Origin: Propionivibrio sp.
GTDB taxonomy: Bacteria; Pseudomonadota; Gammaproteobacteria; Burkholderiales; Rhodocyclaceae
Reading direction: 5' to 3'
DNA length: 49,104 bases
Assembly (NCBI RefSeq): GCF_029255185.1
Contig: NZ_JAPUVO010000102.1
Coordinates: forward strand, 1-49,104
In this document: one piece after another, positions 9,190-17,171 of the stretch
How the letters are laid out: each line of letters starts with the position of its first letter
Position numbering within the stretch: position 1 is the first letter of the stretch
Position numbers and translations under genes: made by a program
The notes under the pieces: model-generated
Told to the model about the DNA's origin: nothing
The model's input: the letters and a program-made list of their open reading frames with translations, nothing else
The model's database searches: none

Positions 9190-9432
9190 TTATCGGATTT
9201 TGCCCAATAAATCACGGACTTTGGCTTCTTCGAGGAAGTAATGACAGAGTTCAGCACCCTCATGCAACAACACTGGAACCCGTTCGTTATAAAGCGCTTC
9301 AAGCTCAGGATCGGCATCAACGTCAAGAACATCAACGCTGATGCCGAACTCGGCTACCAGAGGAAGCAGCGCCAACTCCATGTCGTGGCACAGATGGCAG
9401 TACGCACGCGAGATCAGCGTCAGCGTCGTCAA
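9190..9432 (-). CDS. Small glutaredoxin-like protein (DUF836 family)
   Basis: An 80-residue thioredoxin-fold protein beginning TTLTLISRAYCHLCHDMELAL. The redox motif is CHLC (C-x-x-C) after the first strand. VPVLL supplies the cis-proline of the fold, and LEEAKVRDLL the last helix. I place the start at a TTG at 9432, immediately after the mucD stop codon, with AAGG about nine bases upstream. An ATG start would require a long extension into mucD in another frame. DUF836 proteins are small disulfide reductases of unknown partner, and an lepA- or mucD-adjacent location is common in betaproteobacteria. A cytoplasmic thiol-disulfide role is inferred. Confidence 0.8.
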   Translation of the reverse strand: MTTLTLISRAYCHLCHDMELALLPLVAEFGISVDVLDVDADPELEALYNERVPVLLHEGAELCHYFLEEAKVRDLLGKIR

Positions 9433-9433
9433 A

Positions 9434-10876
9434 TCAATCGGCCTTTTTGTCAGGCAGCCCCTTGATGGTAACAAAGGTTTGCAATTCGCCGCGCCGTACC
9501 AGCAGCGTGATCGTGGAGCCCTTGTCAAACTGCTCCAGCAATTTGTTGAACTGATCGACACTCCTGATTTCCGTGTTTTCGCCTCGTGCAATGAGTGCCA
9601 GGATGATATCGCCGGGACGCAGATCGACTTGAGAGGTGTTGCCGCGTACATTTTCGACCAGCAGACCACCTTTTATCTTCAGCTCACGTTTTTGTTCGCT
9701 GCTAAGTTCCGACACGATCAGGCCCAGTCGATTGGCCGCCTGCTCCACCGGTTTAGGATTTTTTCCGCTTCTAGCGGCTGATTTTTCTTCAACAGTTTCT
9801 CCGACCACAACCATCAGTTCACGAGTTGCCCCCTTGCGCCACACCTGCATGGCAACTCTCGTTCCCGGCTTGCTTGCGCCAACGATGCGCGGCAAATCGC
9901 CCGAAACGTTAACCGGCTTTCCGTCAAATTTGAGAATGACATCGCCCGGTTCGACTCCCGCCTTTTCAGCAGGCCCTCCCCGTTCAAGCGCATTGACGAT
10001 GGCGCCTTGTGCCTTGCTCAGTCCGAAGGATTCCGCCAGTTCCTTGGTAACCTCCTGAATAACGACACCGATCCGGCCGCGACTGACTCTGCCACTGGCC
10101 TTGAGTTGGCTCTGTATCTCCATGGCCACGTCAATCGGGATGGCGAACGAGATGCCCATGAACCCCCCGGAACGGCTGTAGATCTGCGAATTGATTCCAA
10201 CCACTTCACCCTTCATGTTGAACAGCGGCCCGCCGGAATTACCCGGATTGATCGCCACATCGGTCTGAATGAAGGGAACAAAATTTTCCTGCGGCAAAGA
10301 GCGCCCCTTGGCGCTGACGATACCCGCCGTCACGCTGTTGTCAAAGCCAAAGGGTGAGCCAATTGCGACAACCCATTCGCCAACTTTGAGTATTTCTGGA
10401 TCTCCCATGCGCACAGCAGGCAAATTCGCCGCCTCGATCTTGATCAGGGCAACGTCGGTACGCTTATCGGCGCCAATGACTTTGGCTTTGAATTCGCGCT
10501 TGTCGGTCAGGCGAACGAGTATTTCATCTGCCGAATCCACCACGTGGGCATTGGTCAGAATATAGCCGTCGGTGCTGATGATGAAACCGGAACCCAGCGA
10601 GCGACTCTGGAATTCGCGCGGCGCCCCTGGCGTACCAGGCAGTCCCGGTTGACGAGGGATGAAACGACGAAAAAAATCAAACATCGGATCGTTTTCGTCA
10701 AAGGGAAAGGGTTGCATCCCCTGCCCGTTACTGCGAATCACCTGTGTCGTGCTGATGTTGACGACAGCCGGCCCCTGCTTTTCTACCAGTTCAGTAAAAT
10801 CCGGCAGACCCTTATTCTGTGCCTGAACCGTCAAGGAAAAAATTACGAAGAAAAATGCCGTAACGATCTGCTTCAT
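9434..10876 (-). CDS. mucD: Periplasmic DegP/MucD-type serine protease with two PDZ domains
   Basis: A 480-residue HtrA-family protease that degrades or chaperones misfolded envelope proteins. It has a signal peptide (MKQIVTAFFFVIFSLTVQAQ) and a trypsin-like domain with His in LTNAHVV, Asp in RTDVALIKI and Ser in NPGNSGGPLF. Two PDZ domains follow: near 265-355 (GRIGVVIQEV, GPAEKAGVEPGDVILKFDG) and near 385-475 (LRPGDIILALI). The start at 10876 has a strong AGGAGGTG site; a longer frame upstream lacks one. Its place after rpoE and rseC identifies it as the sigma-E-controlled MucD/DegQ-type protease. The glutaredoxin-like gene starts right at its stop. Confidence 0.95.
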   Translation of the reverse strand: MKQIVTAFFFVIFSLTVQAQNKGLPDFTELVEKQGPAVVNISTTQVIRSNGQGMQPFPFDENDPMFDFFRRFIPRQPGLPGTPGAPREFQSRSLGSGFIISTDGYILTNAHVVDSADEILVRLTDKREFKAKVIGADKRTDVALIKIEAANLPAVRMGDPEILKVGEWVVAIGSPFGFDNSVTAGIVSAKGRSLPQENFVPFIQTDVAINPGNSGGPLFNMKGEVVGINSQIYSRSGGFMGISFAIPIDVAMEIQSQLKASGRVSRGRIGVVIQEVTKELAESFGLSKAQGAIVNALERGGPAEKAGVEPGDVILKFDGKPVNVSGDLPRIVGASKPGTRVAMQVWRKGATRELMVVVGETVEEKSAARSGKNPKPVEQAANRLGLIVSELSSEQKRELKIKGGLLVENVRGNTSQVDLRPGDIILALIARGENTEIRSVDQFNKLLEQFDKGSTITLLVRRGELQTFVTIKGLPDKKAD

Positions 10877-10946
10877 GGCGACAAACACCTCCTGTAAGTA
10901 AGCAAACGATTTACCAGGCCAGAAGATAGGGGCGAACAGACGAAAT

Positions 10947-11363
10947 TCAATATCGGATATAGGGCTGAAAACGCTGATCAGGCGCGCCGCGCCCTTGAGC
11001 ATAGCGCAGAGCCAGCCATGCGCAAAACAGGCCGCTGACTGCACCAACAATTGCTCCTGGCTCCCCCGCCAGCGCCGATCCGCCAAGCGCGCCGACGAAT
11101 AGTGAGAACAGCGGCAGCCCATAGGCCAGCACCGCACTGCGCCGAACGGCGCCTTCGGCTATTGCTATGTTTACCCGGTCACCAACGGCCGATTTCCCAG
11201 GATTCAACACGCGAAAAGTGCGCGGCGTACTGCAGAACATTTTACTGATAGTGTTTCCGCCACACCCGCCCTGTTCGTGACAGCGACCACAGCCTGTTTC
11301 ATCTAAAAGGACAGTTGCAAAATCGCCATCCAGGGCAGTAATGGTTCCGGGTGCATCAATCAT
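10947..11363 (-). CDS. rseC: RseC-type membrane protein of the SoxR-reducing/sigma-E system
   Basis: A 138-residue inner-membrane protein. The N-terminal soluble domain carries a cysteine cluster (CGRCHEQGGCGG, residues 25-36) likely to bind an iron-sulfur centre or metal. GDRVNIAIAEGAVRRSAVLAY leads into two adjacent membrane segments (LPLFSLFVGALGGSAL; AIVGAVSGLFCAWLALRY). RseC belongs to the sigma-E operon in E. coli and takes part in keeping SoxR reduced. Here it comes 46 bases after rpoE, where rseA and rseB would usually lie, and 70 bases before mucD. Confidence 0.9.
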   Translation of the reverse strand: MIDAPGTITALDGDFATVLLDETGCGRCHEQGGCGGNTISKMFCSTPRTFRVLNPGKSAVGDRVNIAIAEGAVRRSAVLAYGLPLFSLFVGALGGSALAGEPGAIVGAVSGLFCAWLALRYAQGRGAPDQRFQPYIRY

Positions 11364-11409
11364 GTCGTGATACCTGGATCAGTTACAACCATGCGTAAGG
11401 AAACGGCGC

Positions 11410-12009
11410 CTACCATCGGTGATCCGGAGCTGTATCAAGCAAGGGTCTAAGTTTTTCAGCCACCGCCTCACGCGCCCGAAAAATGCGCGAACGTACCGTG
11501 CCGATCGGACAGTTCATTTCCTGTGCAATGTCTTCATAGCTCATGCCTTCAATCTCGCGTAACACAATGGCATTACGCAGTTCTTCAGGCAAAGCCTCCA
11601 TTGCGGCATTGACCGTTTGACCGATTTGCTTGGACTGCAATAATCGCTCCGGGGTGTTGATATCGCGCAGATAATCAGCGTCTTCGAAGGACTCTGCTTC
11701 ATCGGCATCGAAGTCGGTCGATGTCGGTGCGCGACGACTCTTGGCAACAAGGTAGTTCTTTGCGGTATTGATGCCGATCCGGTACAACCAGGTATAAAAC
11801 GCACTCTCACCCCGAAACGAAGGCAGCGCGCGATAGGCTTTGATAAACGCCTCCTGCGCGACATCCTCAACCTCGGCATGGTCGCGTATAAAGCGCGAAA
11901 GCAGCCGTCCAAGCTTGCGCTGGTATTTTGCAACCAACAGCTCGAAAGCTTTTTTGTCGCCTGCCTGTGCGCGCTCGACCAGTTCCTGGTCAATTTCGCG
12001 TTCGTTCAT
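11410..12009 (-). CDS. rpoE: RNA polymerase sigma-E (extracytoplasmic stress) factor
   Basis: A 199-residue ECF sigma factor of the RpoE/AlgU group. Region 2 is visible as AFELLVAKYQRKLGRLLSRF followed by DVAQEAFIKAYRALPSFRG and FYTWLYRIGINTAKNYLV. Region 4 is visible as LPEELRNAIVLREIEGMSYE and GTVRSRIFRARE. It directs transcription of envelope-stress genes. The start at 12009 (MNEREIDQELVERAQAGD) matches family N-termini; an upstream ATG at 12066 would add 19 unlike residues. The usual anti-sigma gene rseA and its partner rseB are not downstream. An IS50-like remnant ends 115 bases upstream of the start codon. Confidence 0.95.
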   Translation of the reverse strand: MNEREIDQELVERAQAGDKKAFELLVAKYQRKLGRLLSRFIRDHAEVEDVAQEAFIKAYRALPSFRGESAFYTWLYRIGINTAKNYLVAKSRRAPTSTDFDADEAESFEDADYLRDINTPERLLQSKQIGQTVNAAMEALPEELRNAIVLREIEGMSYEDIAQEMNCPIGTVRSRIFRAREAVAEKLRPLLDTAPDHRW

Positions 12010-12123
12010 ACTCTGCGGATTCCCTGTCGGACACGGTGTTGTGCTTTTCGCCAGAGTATAGCGCAACCGCAGAGACGGCGTAGCAGCAGCACTAACTCAT
12101 AGAGGTAAGCCCCCGGCAAAGCT

Positions 12124-12142
12124 CTGTCTCTTGATCACAATT
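12124..12142. repeat. IS50/Tn5-type inside-end terminal sequence
   Basis: The sequence CTGTCTCTTGATCACAA starts at 12124. Its first 14 bases equal the Tn5 inside end, which I know as CTGTCTCTTGATCAGATCT. As in IS50, the transposase stop codon (12135-12137) lies inside the end. This fixes one boundary of the IS remnant; no matching opposite end was found before the toxin-antitoxin genes. Confidence 0.75.
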
Positions 12143-12620
12143 TAGCCAATCGACGCTGGCTGAATTGGTAGCCCTTGATGCGCTCTTGCAAACGAAACCA
12201 GCCATGCCACATGGTGTCCCAGCCTGGACGACCAGTACGTTTGGTCTCAGCAAATCCACCCAACTTGGCCAATGCCAAATCAGCCCAGCGGATAGAAGGG
12301 GGCAATGGCGGTGGTGGACGATGCTCGGTCGATACCCACAGAATTTTCCATTCGTCTTCGCTTAGCACCTCGTCGCACTTCCTGTCTTCTTTGCCAACTG
12401 GCGCATCTTGGCTTTCACGTAGTTGCAACAGCCGCACAGCAAGAAATGCAGTAATGGCCAACATGCGTTCCAGATTCTCTAGGCTTTGGAAGCGTTGTCG
12501 CTCTACACCAACACCGCTTTTCCACGCCTTGTGATACTCCTCGATACGCCATCGGCATTCATAATGCCGCACGACCGTCAACGCTTCCTCGGCACTGTTC
12601 ACAACGAAGTTGCGGCGAAT
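12135..12620 (-). pseudogene. IS4-family (IS50/Tn5-like) transposase, C-terminal remnant
   Basis: About 157 residues resemble the C-terminal third of Tn5 transposase: VNSAEEALTVVRHYECRW, then RIEEYHKAWKSGVGVERQRF and LERMLAITAFLAVRLLQLRE. The Y-(2)-R-(3)-E-(6)-K signature that supplies the catalytic Glu is present (YECRWRIEEYHKAW). The frame stays open to 12812, but the upstream sequence no longer resembles the catalytic core, and the N-terminal DDE domains are missing. The element is therefore a non-autonomous fossil. It lies between rpoE and the toxin-antitoxin pair, and its outer end is recognisable at 12124. Confidence 0.8.
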
Positions 12621-12775
12621 TCCGTGGTCCTTGAAGTTGCTTTTGAATCTTGCGCGAGCTGGCGATCCAGCATTCGTCCTGCACGTAAAACATCTACTCG
12701 CAGCACTTCCAAAATACATATTTTTCAGGGTGCCGAACGGCCCCAAGGGACCGGGCTCGTGAAAGTATTTTCGTC

Positions 12776-12814
12776 TTGACGAGGTGGTGCAGCGGAACCA
12801 TAATGGTTTCATTA
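12776..12814 (+). promoter_or_regulatory. Promoter and probable operator of the toxin-antitoxin operon
   Basis: TTGACG (12776-12781) and CATAAT (12799-12804), 17 bases apart, form a good sigma-70 promoter. A perfect five-base inverted repeat with a four-base spacer, TAATG/CATTA (12801-12814), overlaps the -10 box, where a ribbon-helix-helix antitoxin would bind to repress its own operon. The binding itself is inferred. Confidence 0.6.
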
Positions 12815-12829
12815 CGGTTGGAGATTAAT

Positions 12830-13075
12830 ATGCCTACTACCTTGACGTTAAAGAATATTCCGGATTTCGTATATGACCGGTTAAAGCTTTCTGCACAAGC
12901 GCACCGCCGCAGCATGAATAGTGAAGCAATAGTTTGCCTTGAGGCGGTATTGCTACCGGCCAAGGTGACGCCCGCCGAAAGATTGGCTCGTGCTCGGGAA
13001 CTCCGTGCGGCCTTGCCCAAGGGACAATTTAAGGTGCGTGACATTGCCGAACTGAAACGCGCAGGGCGGCCATGA
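12830..13075 (+). CDS. Ribbon-helix-helix antitoxin of a FitAB/VapBC-type module
   Basis: An 81-residue protein starting MPTTLTLKNIPDFVYDRLK, followed by AQAHRRSMNSEAIVCLE. This is the Arc/MetJ ribbon-helix-helix fold of FitA-like antitoxins: a beta strand for DNA contact, then two helices. The C-terminal part (KVTPAERLARARELRAALPK) would wrap the toxin. Start at 12830 with GGAG seven bases upstream. It overlaps the toxin gene by ATGA. It likely neutralises the PIN-domain toxin and autoregulates through the dyad at 12801-12814. It appears intact, unlike its neighbours in this island. Confidence 0.85.
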   Translation: MPTTLTLKNIPDFVYDRLKLSAQAHRRSMNSEAIVCLEAVLLPAKVTPAERLARARELRAALPKGQFKVRDIAELKRAGRP

Positions 13076-13467
13076 TTGTGGTGGACTCCAACGTCTTAGC
13101 GTACCTATACCTACCGGGTGAGCGCACCGTTGACGCTGAGTCGTTGCTAGAGCAAGACCCGGAATGGGCGGCTCCCGTTTTATGGCGTAGTGAGTTTCGT
13201 AACATTCTGGCTGGATATGTGCGGCGGAAAACGCTTACGTTTGAGCAGGCATGCAGCCTACAAAGCGAAGCAGAAGACCTTCTCTCTGGGTCGGAGCTTG
13301 AAGTTGACTCGCGAGCCGTTCTCGAACTGGTACGTGATAGTGATTGTTCGGCATACGACTGTGAATTCATTGCCTTGGCAATCAAGCTCGACACAACATT
13401 GGTGACGGCAGACAAGAAGGTGTTGAGAGCTTTCCCGAACAGAACCATAGCACTGGCTGCTGGCTAG
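13072..13467 (+). CDS. PIN-domain ribonuclease toxin (FitB/VapC type)
   Basis: A 131-residue PIN-domain protein. The conserved acidic residues are visible: Asp5 in MIVVDSNVLAYLYL, a Glu in LWRSEFRNILAGY, Asp in DCSAYDCEFIALA and Asp in TLVTADKKVL. These would coordinate metal for RNA cleavage; VapC-type toxins cut tRNA or rRNA and stop translation. Start overlaps the antitoxin stop (ATGA), so the pair is coupled. Length is normal and no key residue is missing. Its TAG stop lies in a CTAG that also holds the stop of the antisense intron-maturase fragment. Confidence 0.88.
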   Translation: MIVVDSNVLAYLYLPGERTVDAESLLEQDPEWAAPVLWRSEFRNILAGYVRRKTLTFEQACSLQSEAEDLLSGSELEVDSRAVLELVRDSDCSAYDCEFIALAIKLDTTLVTADKKVLRAFPNRTIALAAG

Positions 13468-13611
13468 TTGGTGAAGAAGCGCAATGGTAGCGCGATTGCC
13501 AATGCCGGTGTCTTCGACAGCCGCCACGGGCCATGAGCTGACTTGCTGGTGTTCCACGCTTCGCGGACAGTGACGCCGCGCTTGCGCAGTTCGCGATAGC
13601 CAGATGGCATA
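13464..13611 (-). pseudogene. Group II intron maturase/reverse transcriptase, 3' fragment
   Basis: Read on the minus strand, an open frame of about 48 codons ends at 13464 and contains YRELRKRGVTVREAW and then GPWRLSKTPALAIALPLRFF. I recognise this as the extreme C-terminus of group II intron-encoded proteins, whose typical form is GPWR-S-TPAL-IALP-FF. The reverse transcriptase, maturase and intron RNA domains are absent: the toxin gene lies immediately on the 3' side and ygiQ on the 5' side. It is a relic of a retroelement and not a functional gene. Confidence 0.75.
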
Positions 13612-13618
13612 CTCCGGC

Positions 13619-15841
13619 TTACTTCGCCCTGCTCTGCAATGCCTTTGTACTTTTGCGGCTTTGCGGTCGCAGTGTATCGATTCGTGTTTGCCGGGACGAT
13701 TTCTTCGCCGCCCAGGTCTCTTTATGGCGCAGCCCCGTTCCCGGCGGCTGAAACGCCGGAATCAGGTGCTTCTTGCCGTTGCCAATCAGGTCGGCGCGCC
13801 CCATCTGCCTGAGCGCATCGCGCAGCAAGGGCCAGTTTTCCGGATCATGGTAGCGCAGGAAAGCCTTGTGCAGACGGCGCATGCGGCCCGAGCGGACGGT
13901 CTCGACGGCTTCCGAAGTGCGTGTGACCTTCTTCAGCGGATTGCGTTGCGAGTGATACATCGCTGTGGCAATCGCCATTGGCGTCGGCAGGAAGGTCTGC
14001 ACCTGGTCGAGCCGGAAATTGTTCTGCTTGAGCCACAACGCCAGATTGAGCATATCCAGGTCGCTGGTCCCCGGATGCGCGGCAATGAAGTACGGGATCA
14101 GATACTGTTCCTTGCCGGCTTCCTTCGAGTATTTTTCGAACATCAGCTTGAACTGCTCGTAGCTGCTCATCGCCGGCTTCATCATATGCGCCAGCGGCCC
14201 AGCCTCGGTATGCTCCGGTGCGATCTTCAGATAACCGCCAACGTGATGGGTAACGAGTTCCTTGACGTACTCGGGCGAGCGCACGGCGAGGTCGTAGCGC
14301 AGGCCGGAACCGATCAGCACTCGCTTCACCCCCTTGATGGCCCGCGCTTTGCGATAAAGCTCGATGAGCGGTGTGTGGTCGGTATTGAGGTTTTCGCAGA
14401 TACCGGGAAAAACACAGGAAAGGCGGCGGCACGAGGCCTCGATTTTCGTGTCCTTGCAGGCCAGGCGATACATATTGGCCGTCGGCCCACCGAGGTCGGA
14501 AATGGTTCCGGTAAACCCCGGCGCCTTGTCCCGAATCTCCTCAATTTCCTTGAGAATCGATTCTTCCGAGCGGCTCTGGATGATGCGTCCTTCGTGCTCG
14601 GTGATCGAACAGAAGGTACAGCCGCCAAAACAACCGCGCATGATGTTGATCGAAAAGCGGATCATGTCAAAGGCCGGAATTTTGGCCTCGCCATATGACG
14701 GGTGTGGCTTGCGCTGAAACGGCGAAGCAAAGACCGCGTCCATCTCGGGCGTGGTGAGCGGGATCGGCGGCGCATTGAGCCAAACGTCACGCTCGCCGTG
14801 TCCCTGAATCAGAGCGCGGGCGTTGCCCGGATTCGATTCGACGTGAAAGGTGCGCGAGGCATGGGCGTAGAGCACCGGATCGGCGACCACCTGCTCGTAG
14901 GACGGCAGGCGAATCGCCGTTCGCATCCGATCGAGCCTGGGCATGCGGGTAAGCGACTGGAACTGGATGACCTGCGGCTTGACGCCTGGCGCGTCTTTGT
15001 TCAACGCCGGCGAGTTGCTGGCCGATGCGCAGGCTGCACCCTTCTCGGGCTCCATGGCGTAAGGGTCGGCATGCCGGATCAGCGGACCCGGCGTATCGAC
15101 CTCTGTCGAATCGATCTCCGACCAGTCGCTGCCGGGCAACCAGCCGCGCTGCACCATGAAGGCCGTACCCCGCAGATCACGAATCTCGGAAATTTTTTCA
15201 CCCGCTCCCAGACGGTGCGCCAACGCGACGATAGCGCGCTCGGCGCTGCCAAAGATCAGCATGTCGGCTTTCGAATCTGGCAGAACCGAGCGCCGCACCT
15301 TGTCCGACCAGTAATCGTAGTGAGCGATACGGCGCAGGCTGGCTTCGATCGAACCGATCACCACATTGGCCTGTGGAAAGGCCTCTCGGCAGCGCTGGGC
15401 ATAAACCACCACGGCACGGTCCGGCCGCTTGTTGGCCTCGGCATTGGGCGTATAGGCATCGTCCGAGCGGATTTTCCGATCCGAGGTATAGCGATTGACC
15501 ATCGAATCCATATTACCGGCGGTTACGCCAAAGAACAGATTGGGCTTGCCCAACGCTTTGAAGGCTTTGGCCGATAGCCAATCGGGCTGACTGATGATGC
15601 CAACGCGAAAGCCCTGAGCCTCAAGCAGGCGCCCGACCAGCGCCATGCCAAAACTCGGATGATCAATGTAGGCATCGCCGGTAACCAGAATGATGTCGCA
15701 GGAGTCCCAGCCGAGCAGGTCCATCTCGGCACGCGACATGGGCAAAAAGGGAGCAATACCAAAGCGCTTTGCCCAGTACTTGCGGTAGGAGAAAAGAGGG
15801 GCGGGAACGCCGGTCGACACGTCAATTTTGGCGGTAATCAT
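13619..15841 (-). CDS. YgiQ family radical SAM protein
   Basis: A 740-residue protein of the YgiQ (UPF0313) family. The N-terminal region is cobalamin-binding-like ([37 protein letters not shown]). The radical SAM domain carries the iron-sulfur motif C404-FGG-C408-TF-C411, followed by [17 protein letters not shown] and [10 protein letters not shown]. The C-terminus is basic and low-complexity ([17 protein letters not shown]). Radical SAM enzymes cleave S-adenosylmethionine to start radical chemistry; the YgiQ substrate is unknown. It appears to stand alone, between a maturase fragment and the tRNA terminator. GC-rich sequence gives long antisense open frames across it, which I do not consider genes. 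Confidence 0.93.
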   Translation of the reverse strand: MITAKIDVSTGVPAPLFSYRKYWAKRFGIAPFLPMSRAEMDLLGWDSCDIILVTGDAYIDHPSFGMALVGRLLEAQGFRVGIISQPDWLSAKAFKALGKPNLFFGVTAGNMDSMVNRYTSDRKIRSDDAYTPNAEANKRPDRAVVVYAQRCREAFPQANVVIGSIEASLRRIAHYDYWSDKVRRSVLPDSKADMLIFGSAERAIVALAHRLGAGEKISEIRDLRGTAFMVQRGWLPGSDWSEIDSTEVDTPGPLIRHADPYAMEPEKGAACASASNSPALNKDAPGVKPQVIQFQSLTRMPRLDRMRTAIRLPSYEQVVADPVLYAHASRTFHVESNPGNARALIQGHGERDVWLNAPPIPLTTPEMDAVFASPFQRKPHPSYGEAKIPAFDMIRFSINIMRGCFGGCTFCSITEHEGRIIQSRSEESILKEIEEIRDKAPGFTGTISDLGGPTANMYRLACKDTKIEASCRRLSCVFPGICENLNTDHTPLIELYRKARAIKGVKRVLIGSGLRYDLAVRSPEYVKELVTHHVGGYLKIAPEHTEAGPLAHMMKPAMSSYEQFKLMFEKYSKEAGKEQYLIPYFIAAHPGTSDLDMLNLALWLKQNNFRLDQVQTFLPTPMAIATAMYHSQRNPLKKVTRTSEAVETVRSGRMRRLHKAFLRYHDPENWPLLRDALRQMGRADLIGNGKKHLIPAFQPPGTGLRHKETWAAKKSSRQTRIDTLRPQSRKSTKALQSRAK

Positions 15842-15911
15842 GTGGGGATTCTACAGTGATGGCGGGTCAAGCGGATCGCTCAGGCCGCAACACTGGCCTT
15901 TGACACAAATG

Positions 15912-15947
15912 AAAAAGCGGGATAAGAGGAATCCTCTGTATCCCGCT
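15912..15947 (-). terminator. Terminator of the Pro-Arg-His tRNA operon
   Basis: On the minus strand AGCGGGATA pairs with TATCCCGCT (15939-15947 with 15916-15924), the loop itself containing a smaller AGAGGA/TCCTCT stem, followed by five T. It lies eight bases after the encoded CCA of tRNA-His. Confidence 0.8.
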
Positions 15948-15954
15948 CTGTTAC

Positions 15955-16031
15955 TGGGGCGACGTACGGGGCTCGAACCCGTGACCCTTGGAATCACAAT
16001 CCAATGCTCTACCAACTGAGCTAACACCGCC
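15955..16031 (-). tRNA. tRNA-His (anticodon GTG)
   Basis: The cloverleaf folds with anticodon loop TTGTGAT on stem TTGGA/TCCAA and T-arm ACGGGTTCGAGCCCCGT. The extra 5' G at 16031 faces C73, the identity element of histidine tRNA. The 3' CCA is encoded. It is the last gene of the tRNA operon. Confidence 0.95.
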
Positions 16032-16038
16032 ATTGATC

Positions 16039-16115
16039 TGGCACGCCCGGCGAGACTCGAACTCACAACCCCCGGCTTAGAAGGCCGGTGCTCTATCCGG
16101 TTGAGCTACGGGCGC
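16039..16115 (-). tRNA. tRNA-Arg (anticodon TCT)
   Basis: Acceptor GCGCCCG pairs with CGGGCGT (one G-T). The anticodon stem CCGGC/GCCGG carries loop CTTCTAA, reading AGA/AGG codons. T-arm contains GTTCGAGTC. CCA is encoded. It is the middle gene of the operon. Confidence 0.95.
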
Positions 16116-16175
16116 GAATTACGAGACTGTTGGGAAGCTTCTCCCTCCGGTACCGCTTTTTGATACTTTAAATAC

Positions 16176-16252
16176 TGGTCGGGGCGGTGGGATTCGAACT
16201 CACGACCCTCTGCTCCCAAAGCAGATGCGCTACCAGGCTGCGCTACGCCCCG
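16176..16252 (-). tRNA. tRNA-Pro (anticodon TGG)
   Basis: Acceptor CGGGGCG/CGCCCCG, anticodon stem TCTGC/GCAGA with loop TTTGGGA, T-arm with GTTCGAATC, and encoded CCA. It is the first gene of the operon, 60 bases ahead of tRNA-Arg. Confidence 0.95.
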
Positions 16253-16262
16253 AGAAGCGCGC

Positions 16263-16291
16263 ATTCTACAGACTGACCCAGCCAAGGTCAA
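16263..16291 (-). promoter_or_regulatory. Sigma-70 promoter of the tRNA-Pro-Arg-His operon
   Basis: On the minus strand TTGACC (16291-16286) and TAGAAT (16268-16263) are spaced by exactly 17 bases. A GC-rich discriminator (GCGCGC) follows before tRNA-Pro, as in stringently controlled stable-RNA promoters. Confidence 0.75.
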
Positions 16292-16293
16292 TC

Positions 16294-17160
16294 TCATGGC
16301 GCGGACTCCCTAAGCAGTTGCTGCGCCGTAGCCAACAGCGCAGGACGGCGTTCTTCCGGCAGCATGACCAGGCCATCGAGCAACCAGTCGAGGCTCACTC
16401 CGGGGATTAGTTGGCTGGCCTCGACGAGGTCGCTGGCTAGGGCCAGCGTTGCCGTTTCCGAGCTATCAAGCAGATGGCGTGCGGCGTTTGAGCTGGTGCG
16501 CGTCAATCGGGCACGCATCGATTCGGCACCGCGCAACAACTGGATCACCAGGGCCGGCAACTTCCACAGATCGGCACAGTGCAGGGTCAGTTGCTTGAAG
16601 GTAAAGCCGCAGCTTTGTGTTTGTGCCTGAGCGCTGCGCTGGGCCCGCCCGGAGCGCAGTTCATCTTCTGCCTTTTGCGGAATTTCTGCGGCATAGACCC
16701 ACAACAGCAGATCGCCGGTGCCGGCCAGCAAGGCAGCGAGCGCAACTTCTTCCGGGTTCACATCCATGCGACCGCTAGACCAAACCCTGGCGATTTGCGC
16801 CGCGATTCGGGCGCGTGCTTCGACGGCGAGCAAGCCCTGGTTATTGTCTTCGACTTCCGGGCTTCCCAGCAACAGCGTGCGGAACTCATCGACGCCAAGT
16901 TGCATGATGGACGCCAGCGCGGTGGTTGTTTCATGATGCAGCCGATGCGATTTTTTCCGCTCGGCCTCACGCAGCAGGCACAGGCAGAGCAACGGATCCT
17001 GCAGGACGATGTCGGCCAGGTCCCTGGGTGAGAGCAGCTCGCCCTCGGCGACCTCAAGCTGGGTCATCAGCAGCTTGGAGCGGCGCATGACGGGCAGCGC
17101 CTGGTTTTGAAAGTAGGCCGCCCACTGCCCGACCCCCCATCGACTTTTCCAGGCATCCAT
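16294..17160 (-). CDS. HDOD-domain protein
   Basis: A 288-residue protein that fits the HDOD family (a non-catalytic relative of HD phosphohydrolases used in signalling). Segments seen: [20 protein letters not shown], then [39 protein letters not shown] and [16 protein letters not shown]. The catalytic His-Asp pair of true HD enzymes is not apparent (TGDLL replaces it). No receiver or output domain is attached. Start at 17160 (MDAWKSRWG) is after the upstream methyltransferase stop; a longer frame would overlap that gene. It is the last protein gene of the comEC-side operon and its stop is three bases from the tRNA promoter. A regulatory scaffold role is inferred. Confidence 0.75.
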   Translation of the reverse strand: MDAWKSRWGVGQWAAYFQNQALPVMRRSKLLMTQLEVAEGELLSPRDLADIVLQDPLLCLCLLREAERKKSHRLHHETTTALASIMQLGVDEFRTLLLGSPEVEDNNQGLLAVEARARIAAQIARVWSSGRMDVNPEEVALAALLAGTGDLLLWVYAAEIPQKAEDELRSGRAQRSAQAQTQSCGFTFKQLTLHCADLWKLPALVIQLLRGAESMRARLTRTSSNAARHLLDSSETATLALASDLVEASQLIPGVSLDWLLDGLVMLPEERRPALLATAQQLLRESAP

Positions 17161-17171
17161 CCCGTACCCGC

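Noticed and set aside
11364-11409. A possible rseA remnant between rpoE and rseC (short frame MVVTDPGITT).
   Set aside because: Ten codons are too few to show any similarity to RseA or RseB.
13604-15577. Long open frames on the plus strand opposite the YgiQ gene (364 and 291 codons).
   Set aside because: They lie antisense to a clear radical SAM protein, have no recognisable motif or ribosome site, and are the usual by-product of GC-rich third codon positions.
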